In this document: positions 25,401-37,661 of the stretch, in pieces
Position numbering within the stretch: the first letter of the stretch is position 1
Layout of the letters: each line of letters begins with the position of its first letter
Assembly: GCA_025618425.1 (NCBI GenBank)
Contig: CM046846.1
Location: 28,545,385 to 28,609,384, forward strand
Source: Heliocidaris tuberculata
Taxonomy: Eukaryota; Echinodermata; Echinoidea; Camarodonta; Echinometridae
Reading direction: 5' to 3'
Length of the DNA stretch: 64,000 nucleotides
Made by a program: the position numbers and the translations under genes
The notes under the pieces: generated by a model
What the model was told of the DNA's origin: nothing
What the model saw: the letters and a program-made list of their open reading frames with translations, nothing else
The model's database searches: none

Positions 25401-28400
25401 TTTGTGTCCACACAGTTCTCAGTAACATTGTCTGAGAATAGACAATGAACTCATATTTGGAGACCTAAATCTTACTAGGGTATTATATTAAGCTGATGAA
25501 ATAACTTGCAAAGATACGAAACCTGTCAGTTATGTCACAATTTGCAACACTTGTTGAAAATGCTGTTAAATTTTTAATTAGCAATAGCATGAAATGTAGA
25601 CCCATAAATGAGGATCATTTCACAGCATGTATTTCAAGGGATAGCCCACCCTGGTATTAAGTTGATTTGAATAAAAGAAGAGAAATGAGAGAAACAGATT
25701 AATGAAAGTTTGAGAAAAAATACAATAAGAAATAAGAAAGTTACGAAGTTTTTAGGTTGTAATCAATCAAAAACAAATTGGCAACTCCGTGACGTATCTT
25801 GCAAGCTCATCTCTTATTTGCTCAGTACAGAAAATTTCATAAATTGTCATTTTCTTAGTTCTTGATGAAAGAATAAATTTGTTTCTTACAGGTTTTGTGT
25901 AAAAATATATAAGCAATGATTAAGGTAAATGTATGAAATTAATGATTTTTGGGATACAGGGCAAATGGGAGAGGAGCTCGCAAAATATGTCACAGACTTG
26001 CCAATTGTCTGATTGATTACAAATTCAACAAATTCATAACTTTGTTATTTCTGATTGTATTTTGCTTAAACTTTAACTGATCTGTTTCTTTAATTTTGCT
26101 GCTTCTTTTAAAATTAACTTGTAATCAAGGTGGACTACATCTTTAATGTCATGTACATGTAGGCCTACATTTTTTATCAGGCAGTTTGTTCGGTTTTATA
26201 ATTTAGATTTTAGGTTGATTGCTTACAGATGTTTGCATCTCATGCAATTAAATGGCTGTGCACTCCACTTATGAAGCAGCTGCAAATGATAGTACTGTGA
26301 AAGGCTTTTCCATCCATCGGTACTATAAAGGGAGGCCTGCATGAACAGTGAAGGCTACTTGTACAGTGTAGGCTTCATATAAGAAGAAAAGAAAGAACAG
26401 ATTTTTGTTTTGCTGGAAGGGCCAGGCTGGAAGCTAAGTAAGAAAAGGCTCCTGGGATTCTTACATGTACATCTGACCCTCTTCAGGATCCCAGCTCTGC
26501 TCTGTTAGGTGTCAATTTGATGTATGAACTGAGTTTCATACTCAACCGTGCCACACCGTGCATGGGGGCAACTGTTGAATAACGGCTGTTTGCATACACA
26601 CATGATCACGTTGGTGTCACATGCACACAGCTGATCAGTTGTGTCTAGGCCTATTGTATTGGCATGTGAATGCAGTGCATTGTTACTACCAGTATTAATC
26701 TCGTTCAATGGAGGGTGCTCTTTATACTGAGATCTCATTGTACATGATTCCTTCAAGGTGACACAGTTTATCTAGAGGTCTTGCCTTCACAGACCAGCTA
26801 GTCAATACTGAGCCCTGGGAAAATATAGATTGCATAACTCTTATACAATTCAACCAAGGAGTTACTAGGCACTCCTTGATTCAATGTAGTAATGGCAGTT
26901 TTGTTTGAAATTTTGAATGGCAGAGCCTCAATGCACAGGTACATGTAGTTGATCACAATTAATTTATTCAGTGTTCTATAAATACATGAACTTTACTTGG
27001 ATGCTTTGTGCTTTATGTAGTGTGGTAGTTGATACTAGTACATGTAAATATGAAAGAACTGCCTGTAAAAAGAAGGGGGGGGGGGGGAAGGTCTTACGAA
27101 GGCCTACTGCCTACATTCATATTTACTTATGTAGGGCTCAGCAATAGCATTTTGAGGATTAATCACCCTCAGGAAGTTCAGAAAGGTTTATGATAGTAAT
27201 AAAACAAATGTACAGGTATTATAACATAACAATTAAAGCCCAGTTGTTTTTGACAGTGTCTTTAGAATGAAAAGAAAAGAAGAAAAAAAAAAAATCATAA
27301 GAGCTAGGAGCCCTAGCATACATGTATGGTCAGTCATTGATCAATTGTAATTTTTCATTATACTTCATACAATTAAGTTCTTCCTGTTTCAGTCCTTTGA
27401 TTTATAGGATTATACTTCCTCAATCTTGTCTGATCACATTTAATGCTTGGGACTATTGTAGTTAAACAGTTGTAATGTAGAGATTCATTATCTGGGATGA
27501 CTTTGAAAACTGTCACTCTGATCTACATAGTTCATCGGCTTCAAGAATACATAATCCCTGTGCTCAGTTTATGTGGGATAACGTTAACTATGATGAACAT
27601 GATCACTCTAATAATGCTCTGTATTTAGAAGAGTAGGAGTTCCGAGATTAGCAGACTTCCTCTTCTCATCAGTAAAACGAGAAGTAGGAGCTAAATATAA
27701 GCAGGGCATAAGGTTGAGCTTTTGATGCTAATCACATCCGACTGATTTGCAGGGGAAAGAAGATGGGGGAAATCCAGCTGTTTGGGTCATGTGACCCGTG
27801 TGATTGAATCAGTCTTGTTTACTTCTCATCGGGTCACGTGAAATTACTCGTGTAAATCTAATAGTACGTCACAGCACTAACTTTCATGTAAGGGTGTATG
27901 TTTCACAGAATCACAGAAATTCCATCGTGATGTGCATACATGTAATGTGTATGATGCAGTAATCATTGATATACATGTAGTTATACCCATGTCTTTTGTC
28001 TCTTATACATTTCCCCCTTCTCTCCCCCCCCCCCTCACTCTTCCCCAGCATGTGACCTGATAATACATACATACATGTATGAAGGCTAACCCAACTTACC
28101 ATATTGACTTTGCAAGGTCAATACTATCATTGAGCAAACAAATCACATAAATAAAGGTTCTGTTTTTTTTATCTAGATAGGGGATCAGTGAAGATACATG
28201 TAACATTGTTCATTGGTCATCCCATTCACCAATATAACCCCATGGCCCTTATTGACGTCATGTTTAATTCTCATTGTTCGTAGCTGGGGAAAGTTGGCTC
28301 TCTGTTACAAAGATCCACTGAAAAACATTGTACATGTACATGTAAGTCTCAGTAAATTAACCTGCCCACTTGCTGAGGGGCATCCAAAACTAAAAAGAAT

Positions 28401-31400
28401 CTGCCAATCAGCAAGAAAATGAAAATTGCATTTGCCCAGTGGAGTAAACCAAGAAGTAAATCGCTGATTTTTGTCTCTCCCATAGAGATTTTAATAGTGT
28501 CATTGAAGACTTAAATGCCCATGCACCAACTAAGTATTAAGATCAGTGAAAAAATACATTGGAGCAGTGCGTGATTTAATGAAGCTCTGGAAAGTTCTAA
28601 AAGAGCTCTGGTTTAAACCAAAAGAAAGAAGAAAAAAAAAAGTACACAAGAAGTTTACATTTTCATCAGAGTCTTTAAAAAAGTATGTTTTTCAAATTTA
28701 TGATGCTCATCAACACCCTCCTTTAATAACACTTCCTTACCAAACTGAATATATGGCAAGTCTATTTTGGCTTTTAGTCCAATCATATCCTTATTTCCTT
28801 GAAATTGAGTTGATACTTTGCATATGTAGCTTTTAACCATCATTATCTTTATTTGTATTTTTGCTACAGGCAAGGCCCAAGTACCTGCGTTGCATCACCA
28901 TCACATGTTTCTTCTTGGCCGCCAAGATGAAAGAAGAAGATGAGGTAATCATCACCATCTCATTGATCATTTCATCAATTTAAATAGGACTTATTGAGTT
29001 TGAATTCTTTTTAATGTTGTGGGTTGCAAGAATATCAGTAAACCAAACAAGGAAAGAAACAATTCATGAGTATGAAGTTTATCTTTCAAACTCTAATTTA
29101 TGCCATCTTTCATTAACTGTGGGTTTTACAAAAGAATTCTTGAACTAACATTAGCTGAAGATTTCTGTTTTTACACAACTGCTTAGAACATTGTGTTGGT
29201 TTTTTTTCTTCTTAGATTTCTAAAATGGATATATATATACACACACAATCAAAGCACTGGAGATCACATTAAACCTTTTAAAACTGGTTTGATATTAGGA
29301 AAAGCTGGGAATCATTGGGCTGTACTGAAAATTTCAGGAAGTTTGTTTCCTGATAGCTTTAAGGTAGTTTCTAGAGCATGTTCACACTTCCGTGAGAAAT
29401 ACCTGTGTGTTTTTGTCACACAAACAACAGAAATTATATGAACTATGCAGCCAGCTGTAGACATGTACATGCTTATACTTGCAGGTCCTTAGAAAATTTG
29501 ACCAACTTCCTGAAGTTTTAAAAATATGCAGCCACACTGGTGAGACCAACAGGATGCAAATTTCCAGGAATGAACTTTATCATGTTGTAGTAGGAAGTTT
29601 ATTTCAAGGAAAATTGGCGGATATTTGTGACGTCACTGGCAAAAATTTTTAGAAGCAAATTTCCGAAAATTGCACCAGTTGTGATTACAGCGATATGTAC
29701 AGTAATTGGAATACACACAAGGTTATAATGCACTCTTCAGCAACTAGGGTACATTATAAACAAATTCTGAGCCAGTTTGATATCAAACTGTAATCTGTGG
29801 CATTCAGCCAACATTGTTTCAAACTCTATCTGTACTTTCAGTGTGGAGAAGGTCAAGTCTGTATCAAACATCACATTTCCAATAGATAAACATGATTTTT
29901 AGATACAGGACGAACCTGGGATATCATAACCTTGACAATGAAGTTATCCAGCCGTCAGCGAGTATAGGTTTGTGGTAATTTAAAAACCAATGTTTCACAG
30001 GAAGGAGGAAAAAATGGAACTGACAGTTTGGAATGGAATTTACAAGTACTAATATTATGTTTACTCAGAACATGAAGGAATACAATAATCAGCAAATATT
30101 TTTTTTAGCACTCTAAGTTTGAATCTTCTTACCTGTAACTTTATGATACTTTAGAAGATAGATTTTTTTGCTCAATTCAACCATTTTTATTTTATTTTAA
30201 TATATATATTTAGTAGTACCTGTAGGAGTCCCAGCCCCAGGGATTATTGTGGGACAGTCTCCAATCAGGTGGCAGAATTCATGACTTATTCATGTGTTAC
30301 ATTTGCCTAATTTTTGCGTATTTTGTGTATATTTCTAGATGGTCCCTGCAACTCAGGACTTTGTACGTGACAGTCAGTGTGGCTGTACTGTGAGTGAAGT
30401 GCTTCGCATGGAACGCGTCGTGCTCGACAAACTCAAGTGGGAGCTGAACTTCGTCAATGGCTTGGACTTTCTACAGATTGTAAGTTTCATTTCTTGCCCT
30501 GTTTTTAATCTGAACTTTCCAAAAGAGCAAAGTTGATATTTCTGTATTGATGATGCAACTGGAATGTAGTTTCATGGTCACTTGGGAAGATTAAAAATTA
30601 GCATGTTACCCATATTTGCTCTGAGAGATATCAGTTTAGAAAAATACATGAGAGCAGTTAGCAGTATCTGTTGAGAGGGGGGGGGGGGGACATTGAAGTA
30701 CATAAAAATGACCAGTGTAACAATGTCTCTTTTTAAATTGACAAATCAAAAGAGAGCTCTTGCATGCATTTAGTTATTTTTATTTTTTTTACAGTGAGAG
30801 TTTAATGATGAAATGTCTGAGGAAATAGCCACCACGGATTGTGATAGTGGGCCATCCTGCATTAACAACAGAATACGATTTTATGAATGAATGAATGAAT
30901 TACTTATGCTCCTCACTTCTCCTTACCCTTCAGTTCCATGCTCTGTTGATGAGCCAACGACCAACCCTACTGGAAGACCTGCATCACATGACCCCATCGC
31001 GCCATCTCTCCATGCTGACTGGCCGGCTGAGCCAGTGCATGACCAACCATCAGCTGGCCGCTTGCCGGGGCTCTACACTAGCCCTGGCCATGCTGAGCCT
31101 GGAGCTGGAGGTGCTGGCCGAGGACTGGTTGCCCCTCACCATGGTGCTGCAGCGTATGGTCGGGGTGAGTACATGTACTCCACATTTATTTCAGCTCTTC
31201 TGTTTTGTTCAAAAGCTAACCAGGATTAGGTACTGTATTGGCTCTGCCAGTAAGTATTCCTTCTCAACTGATAAGTCCCCATTTAAATTTATACTGTTGT
31301 CAGGCAATTGAAACACTTTCTATAAATTACAGTTTTCTGTATTAGGAGAGACACTTAAGGCCACCGCACACTACACGACCTGAGGTCGTACGACCTTCCG

Positions 31401-32179
31401 AACTACGGTATGACGTCACCAAACACCCAAGTTTCAGGTCGTAGGACCAGGTCGCACGATCAGGTCCCAGGTTTTGGCATGTTGAATTTTTGCGAGGTCA
31501 TGGACTAGGTCGTATGACCTCTAGGTCGTACGACCTCAGGTCGTGTAGTGTGCGGTGGCCTTTACTATAAGATCTTACATGTTACGTTTTACAAAATCAA
31601 TCATTGAGAACCAGGGATATGATATGCCTTTTGTGCATCTTACGTAGGGCTTGCATCAACCACGAAAATAAAAAATGTGCTGGTAATGGAAGAATGTTCT
31701 TTACATGGAAATATCTTGCTACATGTAATGTATTGATACAACATGCAAAATAATTGACTTGTGTGTTTCTATTTCCATTTGCTATATAGGTTGACAACCA
31801 GTGGCTGATTCGTAGCCGAGAGCTGATCACATTCACGCTCTTTGGTCACTCTGCCTCCCACCGCATGCCCAGCACCCGCCCCATCTCACCCCCCAACCCT
31901 GTCTCAGCCCCAGGGGACAACTCCCAAAAAGCGACTCCCAACAAGGCCAAGCGTAAGAAAAGCGAGATCCATGAGAAGGTATACGGCAACGTGAAGCGGC
32001 TAATTGACAAGGAGAAATGCGACATGACCCTGCCGACATGTCCAATTCCGGCCATCTCCGCCCAGGGGGGCACCACCACTGTGTCGCCCCCTGGATCCTG
32101 CGGGAAGGAGGTGCGCCAGGACGGGGACGAGAGTCTCCCGTCGTCCCACCCCCCACTGACTTCCATTCCAGTCACTTAA
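19290..32179 (+). CDS. CCNI: Cyclin I, complete coding sequence (six coding exons, 364 aa)
   Basis: Atypical cyclin; mammalian CCNI is reported to bind CDK5 and protect post-mitotic cells (family knowledge). Coding exons 19290-19412, 20532-20666, 28870-28944, 30339-30479, 30934-31164 and 31790-32179 join in phase 0 throughout. Residues about 46-160 are the cyclin box: SPSQRDE-like start (GPSQRDEMVQWL), LLDQFLMAVK, RPKYLRC, then CFFLAAKMKEEDE with the CDK-contact Lys/Glu, followed by DSQCGCTVSEVLRMERVVLD and LDFLQIFHALL. Residues 163-235 cover the second cyclin fold with RGSTLALAMLSLELE. The tail has KRKKSEIHEKVYGNVKRL (residues 290-306) and ends PPLTSIPVT, both matching the human CCNI tail as I remember it. 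Length is close to human (377 aa). Acidic Ser/Pro-rich sequence before the end is PEST-like. The ATG is the first in the exon. Confidence 0.95.
19738..19761. repeat. Poly-C tract of about 24 bases in cyclin I intron 2
   Basis: Homopolymer C run; a G run follows at 20214-20225. The rest of the intron 19413-20531 shows nothing else recognisable. Confidence 0.9.
20532..20666 (+). CDS. CCNI: Cyclin I coding exon 2 (45 codons)
   Basis: Acceptor AATCTGTAG, donor GTAAAT. Encodes the start of the cyclin box, GPSQRDEMVQWLLELNIKF through LMAVK, in phase 0-0. Confidence 0.95.
21890..22384. mobile_element. MITE with TACCCCTTTCA inverted ends, containing a second MITE end
   Basis: TACCCCTTTCA (21890-21900) is mirrored by TGAAAGGGGTA (22374-22384). 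Inside, about 22060-22158 ends in TTTATGAAACAGGGC and contains AGCCAATCAGATGCAAGGATTT, also found (inverted) in the element at 41.9-42.6 kb. Confidence 0.6.
23216..23600. other. GC/CpG-rich island inside cyclin I intron 3
   Basis: CpG-rich sequence (core 23320-23480) in an AT-rich intron, with repeated TGTGTCTGAAC at 23218, 23502 and 23579. It could be an inserted element or an internal promoter; no coding frame was recognised. Confidence 0.4.
25636..26146. mobile_element. MITE of the CCACCCTGG..TTAAGTTGATTTGAATAAAAG family, copy 1
   Basis: The inverted ends are AAGGGATAGCCCACCCTGG and the complementary CAAGGTGGACTACATCTTTAA. The internal arms are also complementary (GTTGTAATCAATCAAAAACAA against TTGATTACAAATTC). 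Same family as 43347-44300 and the partial copy at 47957. Confidence 0.75.
28870..28944 (+). CDS. CCNI: Cyclin I coding exon 3 (25 codons)
   Basis: Acceptor TTTTTGCTACAG, donor GTAATC. Encodes ARPKYLRCITITCFFLAAK plus MKEEDE. It is separated from exon 2 by an 8.2-kb intron and has the same length and phase as cyclin G exon 3. Confidence 0.95.
30339..30479 (+). CDS. CCNI: Cyclin I coding exon 4 (47 codons)
   Basis: Acceptor ATTTCTAG, donor GTAAGT. Encodes MVPATQDFVRDSQCGCTVSE, then VLRMERVVLDKLKWELN and LDFLQI. The ATG at its first base is internal, not a start. Confidence 0.95.
30934..31164 (+). CDS. CCNI: Cyclin I coding exon 5 (77 codons)
   Basis: Acceptor CTTACCCTTCAG, donor GTGAGT. Encodes the second half of the cyclin fold, FHALLMSQRPTLLEDL through VLQRMVG. 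Confidence 0.95.
31357..31562. mobile_element. Small perfect-ended MITE in cyclin I intron 6
   Basis: AAGGCCACCGCACACTACAC is mirrored by the complementary end at 31543-31562. Further ACGACCTGAGGTCGTACGAC palindromes lie inside. About 206 bp, non-coding. Confidence 0.8.
31790..32179 (+). CDS. CCNI: Cyclin I last coding exon (129 codons plus TAA)
   Basis: Acceptor TGCTATATAG. Encodes VDNQWLIRSRELITFTLFGH, a Pro/Ser-rich linker and the conserved C-terminal motif; stop TAA at 32177-32179. Confidence 0.94.
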   Translation, partial: VDNQWLIRSRELITFTLFGHSASHRMPSTRPISPPNPVSAPGDNSQKATPNKAKRKKSEIHEKVYGNVKRLIDKEKCDMTLPTCPIPAISAQGGTTTVSPPGSCGKEVRQDGDESLPSSHPPLTSIPVT

Positions 32180-35100
32180 GGGTTTCACCTTTGCAAAGCG
32201 ATAGCTTCACTTAGGTTTTTACTTGTGAAATGTCAGCCCAGAAGATATGTTTCTTTTGTAGGTCTTGTTCATCATGGCATGTATGAAATGTTGTGTAACC
32301 AAAACACAGAAGAAACATTGTGTAGATATCTTGTTTTTTGATGTATGTACAAATTTAACTAATATATTGAGAAAAAAATAATGTATATGTGTTCTTCACA
32401 CTTGATGTTGAAGCCTACATTTTGTGTAGACTCTCTTTGTTTACCCAATGTAAGAACAGTGCCTAGAACTCGTGTACGTAGTGTCTGCGTATAGCAGTGT
32501 ACTGATTTAGGTTTTGATGTATATATTTTTAAAGAGATTATCGTAGATGAAATATTTCTCTGATGTATAACAACAAAAAATGAATGCTGTGAAAAAGGAC
32601 ACTGGCATTCACCTGACTGCTGCAGATCAAAGATAGATTTCAACTGCTGCAAATTCTTGCACTTGCACTTGTTTTAGTTTTACTTTATTGTACTAAAAAC
32701 CACCTTCTACCACAGCTGTTTCCCCAGAAATCATAAACAATATTACATCTTCAAAATTGAATCAACTTTTTTTATAGTTAGATGTAGCACAGTGTAATTT
32801 ATTATTGCCTAGTAATAGGCTGAAATAGCCACCAAAGGGGCTCGAGTCATGTGCCAACTGTATATTTCTGACTGCAAGTTTTGCAGTTTTGAATGTCTAT
32901 GGGTTGTACTGATAAGATTGTATTCCATGATAATATGTGTAATTATATCACACTGACAGTATTTTTCTCATATCTCCTGAAAGTGGCTTATTCGCGGTAT
33001 GTTGTAACTTCAAAGATTTGTGTACAATGGATTTCGATTCATCCTCCATTTGGACGTGAACCCTTTTGTGCTTTTTGAGTCGGAGCTTTTAAAAAGCCAG
33101 CGAGATGTTGGTATCTGCGACTTGAGAAAGCGACATACCTCTTACATATTGGCATTGCTGCTTACTATTGGAAACTTCCATGCATAGCATAGTTCAGTAC
33201 CATGATGATGTATAAAATCCACAAATTTTCCATCAAGAATTTTTATCTGTAGGAAAATTTAAGAATGTAACGGCTTACGACTAAGCCATTGTTTAAGTAC
33301 AAGAGCTTTGTTACTTGTTCTTTCCACTGGAAAATGAAAGATGTACAAGCAAGCTTTAAACTCATCAGGGATTTGGCATTTATGCATGGCACAAAATAGT
33401 ATGCTTGTTTAGATGCTGCCAATTAAGTGGTACACACAGTGTACTTGTATTTCAGTCTATCGTTTCATCACGGCAAATTTCTACTCCAGTTGAGACACAA
33501 CTTGTAGAGTAACCTGTAGTTAAGAGTTTGTCTTTATTGATCACTTGTGTTCATCTTGCACTTTGCTGTTTTTGTAATTCATGTGCTATTAATTTCCAAT
33601 GTGTATCTCGTTTGTGGTGCTGCTTCAAATTGTAATCGATCTCAACATTCTTAAAGTACAGGTGAGCATTTTTATAACCTATCTGTACAAAAATGAAGGG
33701 TGAAAGCATCTTGTTGTATAAGCTTATGTATGATGTATAAATGTAAAAAAGCAAAAGAGGAGAAAAAAAATATTAAAATGTTATTTATTGTGTGTATGGC
33801 CATCAAAATGTACTATGTACATGTTTTCTGTACAATCTGAGACGGGACGGAGTTACTTATTCGTACCCTCCGCCGAGTTCAAGCCAAACATATTGAAAAA
33901 AAAATATTAAAAACTATAGGTTGTAAAAAAGTATGCAAAAAAATCTTGATATTTCCTTGCCATTGTTATGATAATTAAGCATATATGTATATAGTTTTGT
34001 ATCATTTAGCATAGAATATTGCGTATATGGGTGAGAAATAGAAAGAAAAGTAATCTGTAATCAGGTCTAGGATTTGGACCCATGTCTTAATTTCTTGAAA
34101 TAAATCATGGGAGATGGGAGGAGGAGGGTTAAATGAATGATCAATAGAGGGATGATCATAATGGTCTTTCGACATCACGTATATGTGTTGGCAGGACTCT
34201 GCCCATGTCTCAGACACTGCAGAGAATGTTTGATAGACTTCAAAACAGAGAACCTCATTTTTTTGTTATCTTCATCTGACAGTATTCCTAGATTGTGTAG
34301 TCAAGAGATCAGCTGACTCTCGAGGCAGTGGCTGTAGCATTTACTTTTAAAATAAGTTTTGTTGTGTCTTTGTTGTGTTTTATTGCAATAGAAATATATA
34401 TTTTTATATCATGAGTTGAGCGTTTCAGTTGACGCCATGACTAAGACCCAATTTTTTCCTGCACGTTTCTCGAGATCAACATTTTAAGAGTTTTATTTCT
34501 TTTTTTTCCTGGTTGGTCTGTAATGGGATAAGAAAAACAAATTAGTTCAGCTTAATTTTACTTTTTTCTAGATGGTTGGTAATGGAACTTCTTTGAATCT
34601 CATTGTAGATGTGATACATTTGATTCGATGCAGATTTTGAATTAGTTGATCAATAATCATAAAATGCACATGTGTTTGTTTTATTTATATCTTATCTCAG
34701 TTTTCTTAAAGCACAGAACTGCATCAATCTATCCTCTGATTTAAAAATTGTGTTTTTTTAAAGGGTTTTTATAAATGTTGAAGATGACCGAGTGTCAAGC
34801 ATCGACAATGAGAGGGATATTTTGGGTGAATCATGGTTTGCCAATGTCACATTTTAAGTTTCAACTCAAGAAATCTTGTGTTTATATGTATTGATTTAAT
34901 TATTTATTTACAAAATAAGTAGGCTGTGTGTATTCAAACTGTTGGTGCAGTAGGCTTATAAGATTTATTGTAAAGTGAAGAAATACCGTTGAAAATTTCT
35001 GTTCATCTAGTTAAGATAATATGATGAATAACTGTTTGTTTTAGAATTAGATGGTTTTGTCTAGATTCCTTTGTAAATCCAAGTACAGATATATATATTT

Positions 35101-35770
35101 TGTTGTACAAGCTCTCTTCTGGGCTATTGTTTGTTATAATTCTAATTCGTGTGAAATGTAACTGGTTCCAATTGCACACACTGGTCAATACAGATCAAGT
35201 TCGATATGCCTTTGTTATCGAAGGTATATTTATGGAATAACAAATTTATTCGAAGTGTACCAAGGTGCACTGAAATTGAATGAATTATTCATAATTTTGT
35301 TTATTGCGAATGTTTTGAATTGTCGTTCATGTTTCTTGTTCTGTAAAGGTTATCTGTTAACTCTGTTAAAAATTTTGAGGTACCATACCCATATTTATAA
35401 CAGGTTTTCTGTATAGTATATAATTTATGCAGGAAAAAAGAAGTTATAGGAATTGAAATATCCTGTACGCCACAGTAGCGATACCTGAAAGGAATTTGCG
35501 AAATCGGGGCAGCATTTATGCAGTCATTTGAAGGAGACCAAATGAAATTACATTCACTGCATGCATAGAAAAGCAATCTTTGCACATAAATTGAACGACA
35601 TGTACAACATTCTTTCATTGAACAAGATTTCTCAAGTTTTTTGTTGTGATTCTATATTCTCCTTTTTCGTTCCAGATTTTAATCTATAAGAGACACTTGC
35701 GATAATATTTCATTCAGAAGAGAATTTATAAGGCAAATCATTCTGAATAAAGCCTCAACATTGTGTTGTA
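32180..35770 (+). other. CCNI: Cyclin I 3' UTR (probable), AU-rich
   Basis: The 3.6 kb after the stop is AT-rich and lacks the poly-G tracts and MITEs common elsewhere, as expected of transcribed 3' UTR. Candidate signals are AATAAA at 34099 and 35746, the latter followed by GT-rich sequence at about 35762. Two ARE nonamer-type motifs (TTATTTATT at 33781, TTATTTATTTA at 34900) and two Pumilio-type TGTATATA elements (32518, 33986) suggest regulated mRNA stability or translation. Confidence 0.5.
35746..35751 (+). terminator. Candidate cyclin I polyadenylation signal AATAAA
   Basis: AATAAA is followed within 20 bases by a TTGTGTTGT element. An earlier AATAAA at 34099 is an alternative. Confidence 0.4.
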
Positions 35771-36863
35771 CGAAAAATATTTATGATGTACATATGAATA
35801 TTTTTGTTTCATTTTCACAATATTGAATTTATTAGGAAAATGGGAGAGAAATTTATATGAGAGGAAGAGAGGTAGATCAATACAGTGAATACAAGCAGAA
35901 AATATTGATTAAAACAAAGAGAGAGAGAGAGGGAGATAGGGGATAGAGAAGTATGATATATTAGGGGGTAACATATATTTTAGTTTCAATTAAGAAATAT
36001 GAGGGTAATTGATAAGAAAGAGAAAAATGTTAAAAGCTGGTTAAGCAATCATGATAATGTAATAGCATCAGGTTTTCTTTCTCTCACAATAAAAGTAAAA
36101 CTGGATTGGACATAGCCATTCGCTGAAACAAAACCACAGAGGTTCTTCCTACATTTTAAGTTTCTCTCAAGGTGTAACTTAACTTAATTTGTCAGTGGCA
36201 GATCAAGGACCTCTGGCTGGGTGGTTGGAGTGCAGAAGTCCTAGAATTCTCTGACGAGATGGAGTATTTATAAGAAAAAAATTAAAAGGTCATCAAATTT
36301 TAGGGCACTTATTAAATCTAAGATTCTCTGCCGAATTTTTTTTTGTAAGTTCAGGTGCCTTTTGGGGTCACCTTTTTTCTTTGAGGAGGACAGGGAAGTA
36401 GGATATTTTTGTTTCTTTGAGGACTTGAGCCCCAAGGAAAAAAGGTGCCAAGTAGAGAACTGCTAACAATAAGCCTGTTTTGGTGTAGGCCTGCATCAAA
36501 AGGGAGAGTTGTTCCCAAATCTTGTCAAACAGGCCTATGTCACAGTCGAATGACTAATTATTACCTCTTTGGAATATACTTACTGGTAGATTAAGTGACC
36601 TGTGTGTCTTTCATATACAGTATTATTTTATTTGTTATTTTGTCCAGTTTCTTTCAAACTGATCTGTAGGCTGGATAGCCTATCTGATTTTCTGCTTCCA
36701 CACAACTCATACTTTTACAAAGTTTTCATGTATCAATCAGTTGATTAACCAGTCAAGTTATCCATCCATTCATCAGTCCATTTTTTTCCATCCATCCATC
36801 GACTGACCAACCAACCAACCAGTCGATCAATTTTCCATCCATCAATGAATTCATTAACCAATA
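35771..36863. other. Intergenic spacer between cyclin I and OTUD4
   Basis: AT-rich with a short GA tract at 35918-35935. No gene, RNA or TIR element was recognised. From 36757 the sequence becomes CCATCCATC/CCAACCAA-like, leading into the tetranucleotide array. Confidence 0.5.
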
Positions 36864-36869
36864 TGGCAG

Positions 36870-37141
36870 CCAACCAACCAACCAACCAACCAACCAACCA
36901 ACCAACCAACCAACCAACCAACCAACCAACCAACCAACCAACCAACCAACCAACCAACCAACCAACCAACCAACCAACCAACCAACCAACCAACCAACCA
37001 ACCAACCAACCAACCAACCAACCAACCAACCAACCAACCAACCAACCAACCAACCAACCAACCAACCAACCAACCAACCAACCAACCAACCAACCTGAAC
37101 CTACCAACCAACCAACCAACCAACCAACCAACCAACCAACC
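36870..37141. repeat. (CCAA)n tetranucleotide array
   Basis: About 226 bp of nearly perfect CCAA units, interrupted at about 37095 by CTGAACCTA and resuming to 37141. Six-frame ORFs here (PTNQ or VGWL repeats) are artefacts of the array. Confidence 0.97.
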
Positions 37142-37189
37142 TGAACTTGAAAATTGACACTTGCGCTTTAGCTTTGCGTTAAAATCTGT

Positions 37190-37544
37190 TCTGGAGAGTG
37201 GCCACTTTAACATAAACATTGCAGCACGTGCGAGGGAGCCCGAGCAAAAATGAATCGAATGCATGCTATTCTCTTCTGCCCTGCGCGGCTTGCTTGCTAG
37301 CGCTAGCTAGCTAGCTGCAAGCGCAATTCAAATCAAGCGCGGGCCGACGCGTTCGCGATCGCGACATCGACGCGACATGCACATGCCACATGAGGACCGC
37401 GTTCAGAAAGTATGAACGCATGGCCTCATTGTTTTTGCTTTAATTTTCACCTTTATTTGATCTGTTCCATGGTGGCGTGGAAGAATTAGAAACCGGAAGA
37501 GCTTGTAATTTTCTTGAATATATAATTTGCACAAATTTGACGAC
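37190..37544 (+). promoter_or_regulatory. OTUD4 promoter and 5' UTR region
   Basis: GC/CpG-rich compared with its flanks. It contains the near-palindrome GCTAGCGCTAGCTAGCTAGC (37297-37316) and a GCGAC/TCGCG-rich segment at 37338-37373. An in-frame TGA at 37515 precedes the OTUD4 start codon. The transcription start was not identified. Confidence 0.5.
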
Positions 37545-37661
37545 ATGCCGAGGTATATCAAAACATGTGAACCTATTGATGATTTTCTTGCATCTCAAGG
37601 ACTCGTGAGAAAAATCACAGCAAAGGATGGATCATGCCTTTTTCGAGCAGTTGCAGAACAG
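37545..37661 (+). CDS. OTUD4: OTUD4 coding exon 1 (39 codons)
   Basis: [20 protein letters not shown], then the catalytic [14 protein letters not shown]; donor GTATCC, phase 0. Confidence 0.93.

Noticed and set aside
28546..28836. 96-aa ORF just upstream of cyclin I exon 3
   Set aside because: Intronic, no recognisable domain, AT-rich codon use; length within chance for this composition.
30339..30536. Separate gene starting ATG at 30339
   Set aside because: The ATG is the first codon of cyclin I exon 4 directly after an AG acceptor; the frame continues into an intron after 30479.
31833..32188. Three minus-strand ORFs opposite the cyclin I last exon
   Set aside because: Shadows of a GC-rich coding exon; the plus-strand frame matches the cyclin I C terminus.
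36745..37264. Long ORFs on both strands with (PTNQ)n and (VGWL)n repeats
   Set aside because: Pure translation of the CCAA tetranucleotide array in all frames; no unique sequence, start context or splice support.
37527..37544. Upstream TTG as OTUD4 start
   Set aside because: Not an ATG; the first in-frame ATG is at 37545 after an in-frame TGA at 37515, and the protein aligns from there.
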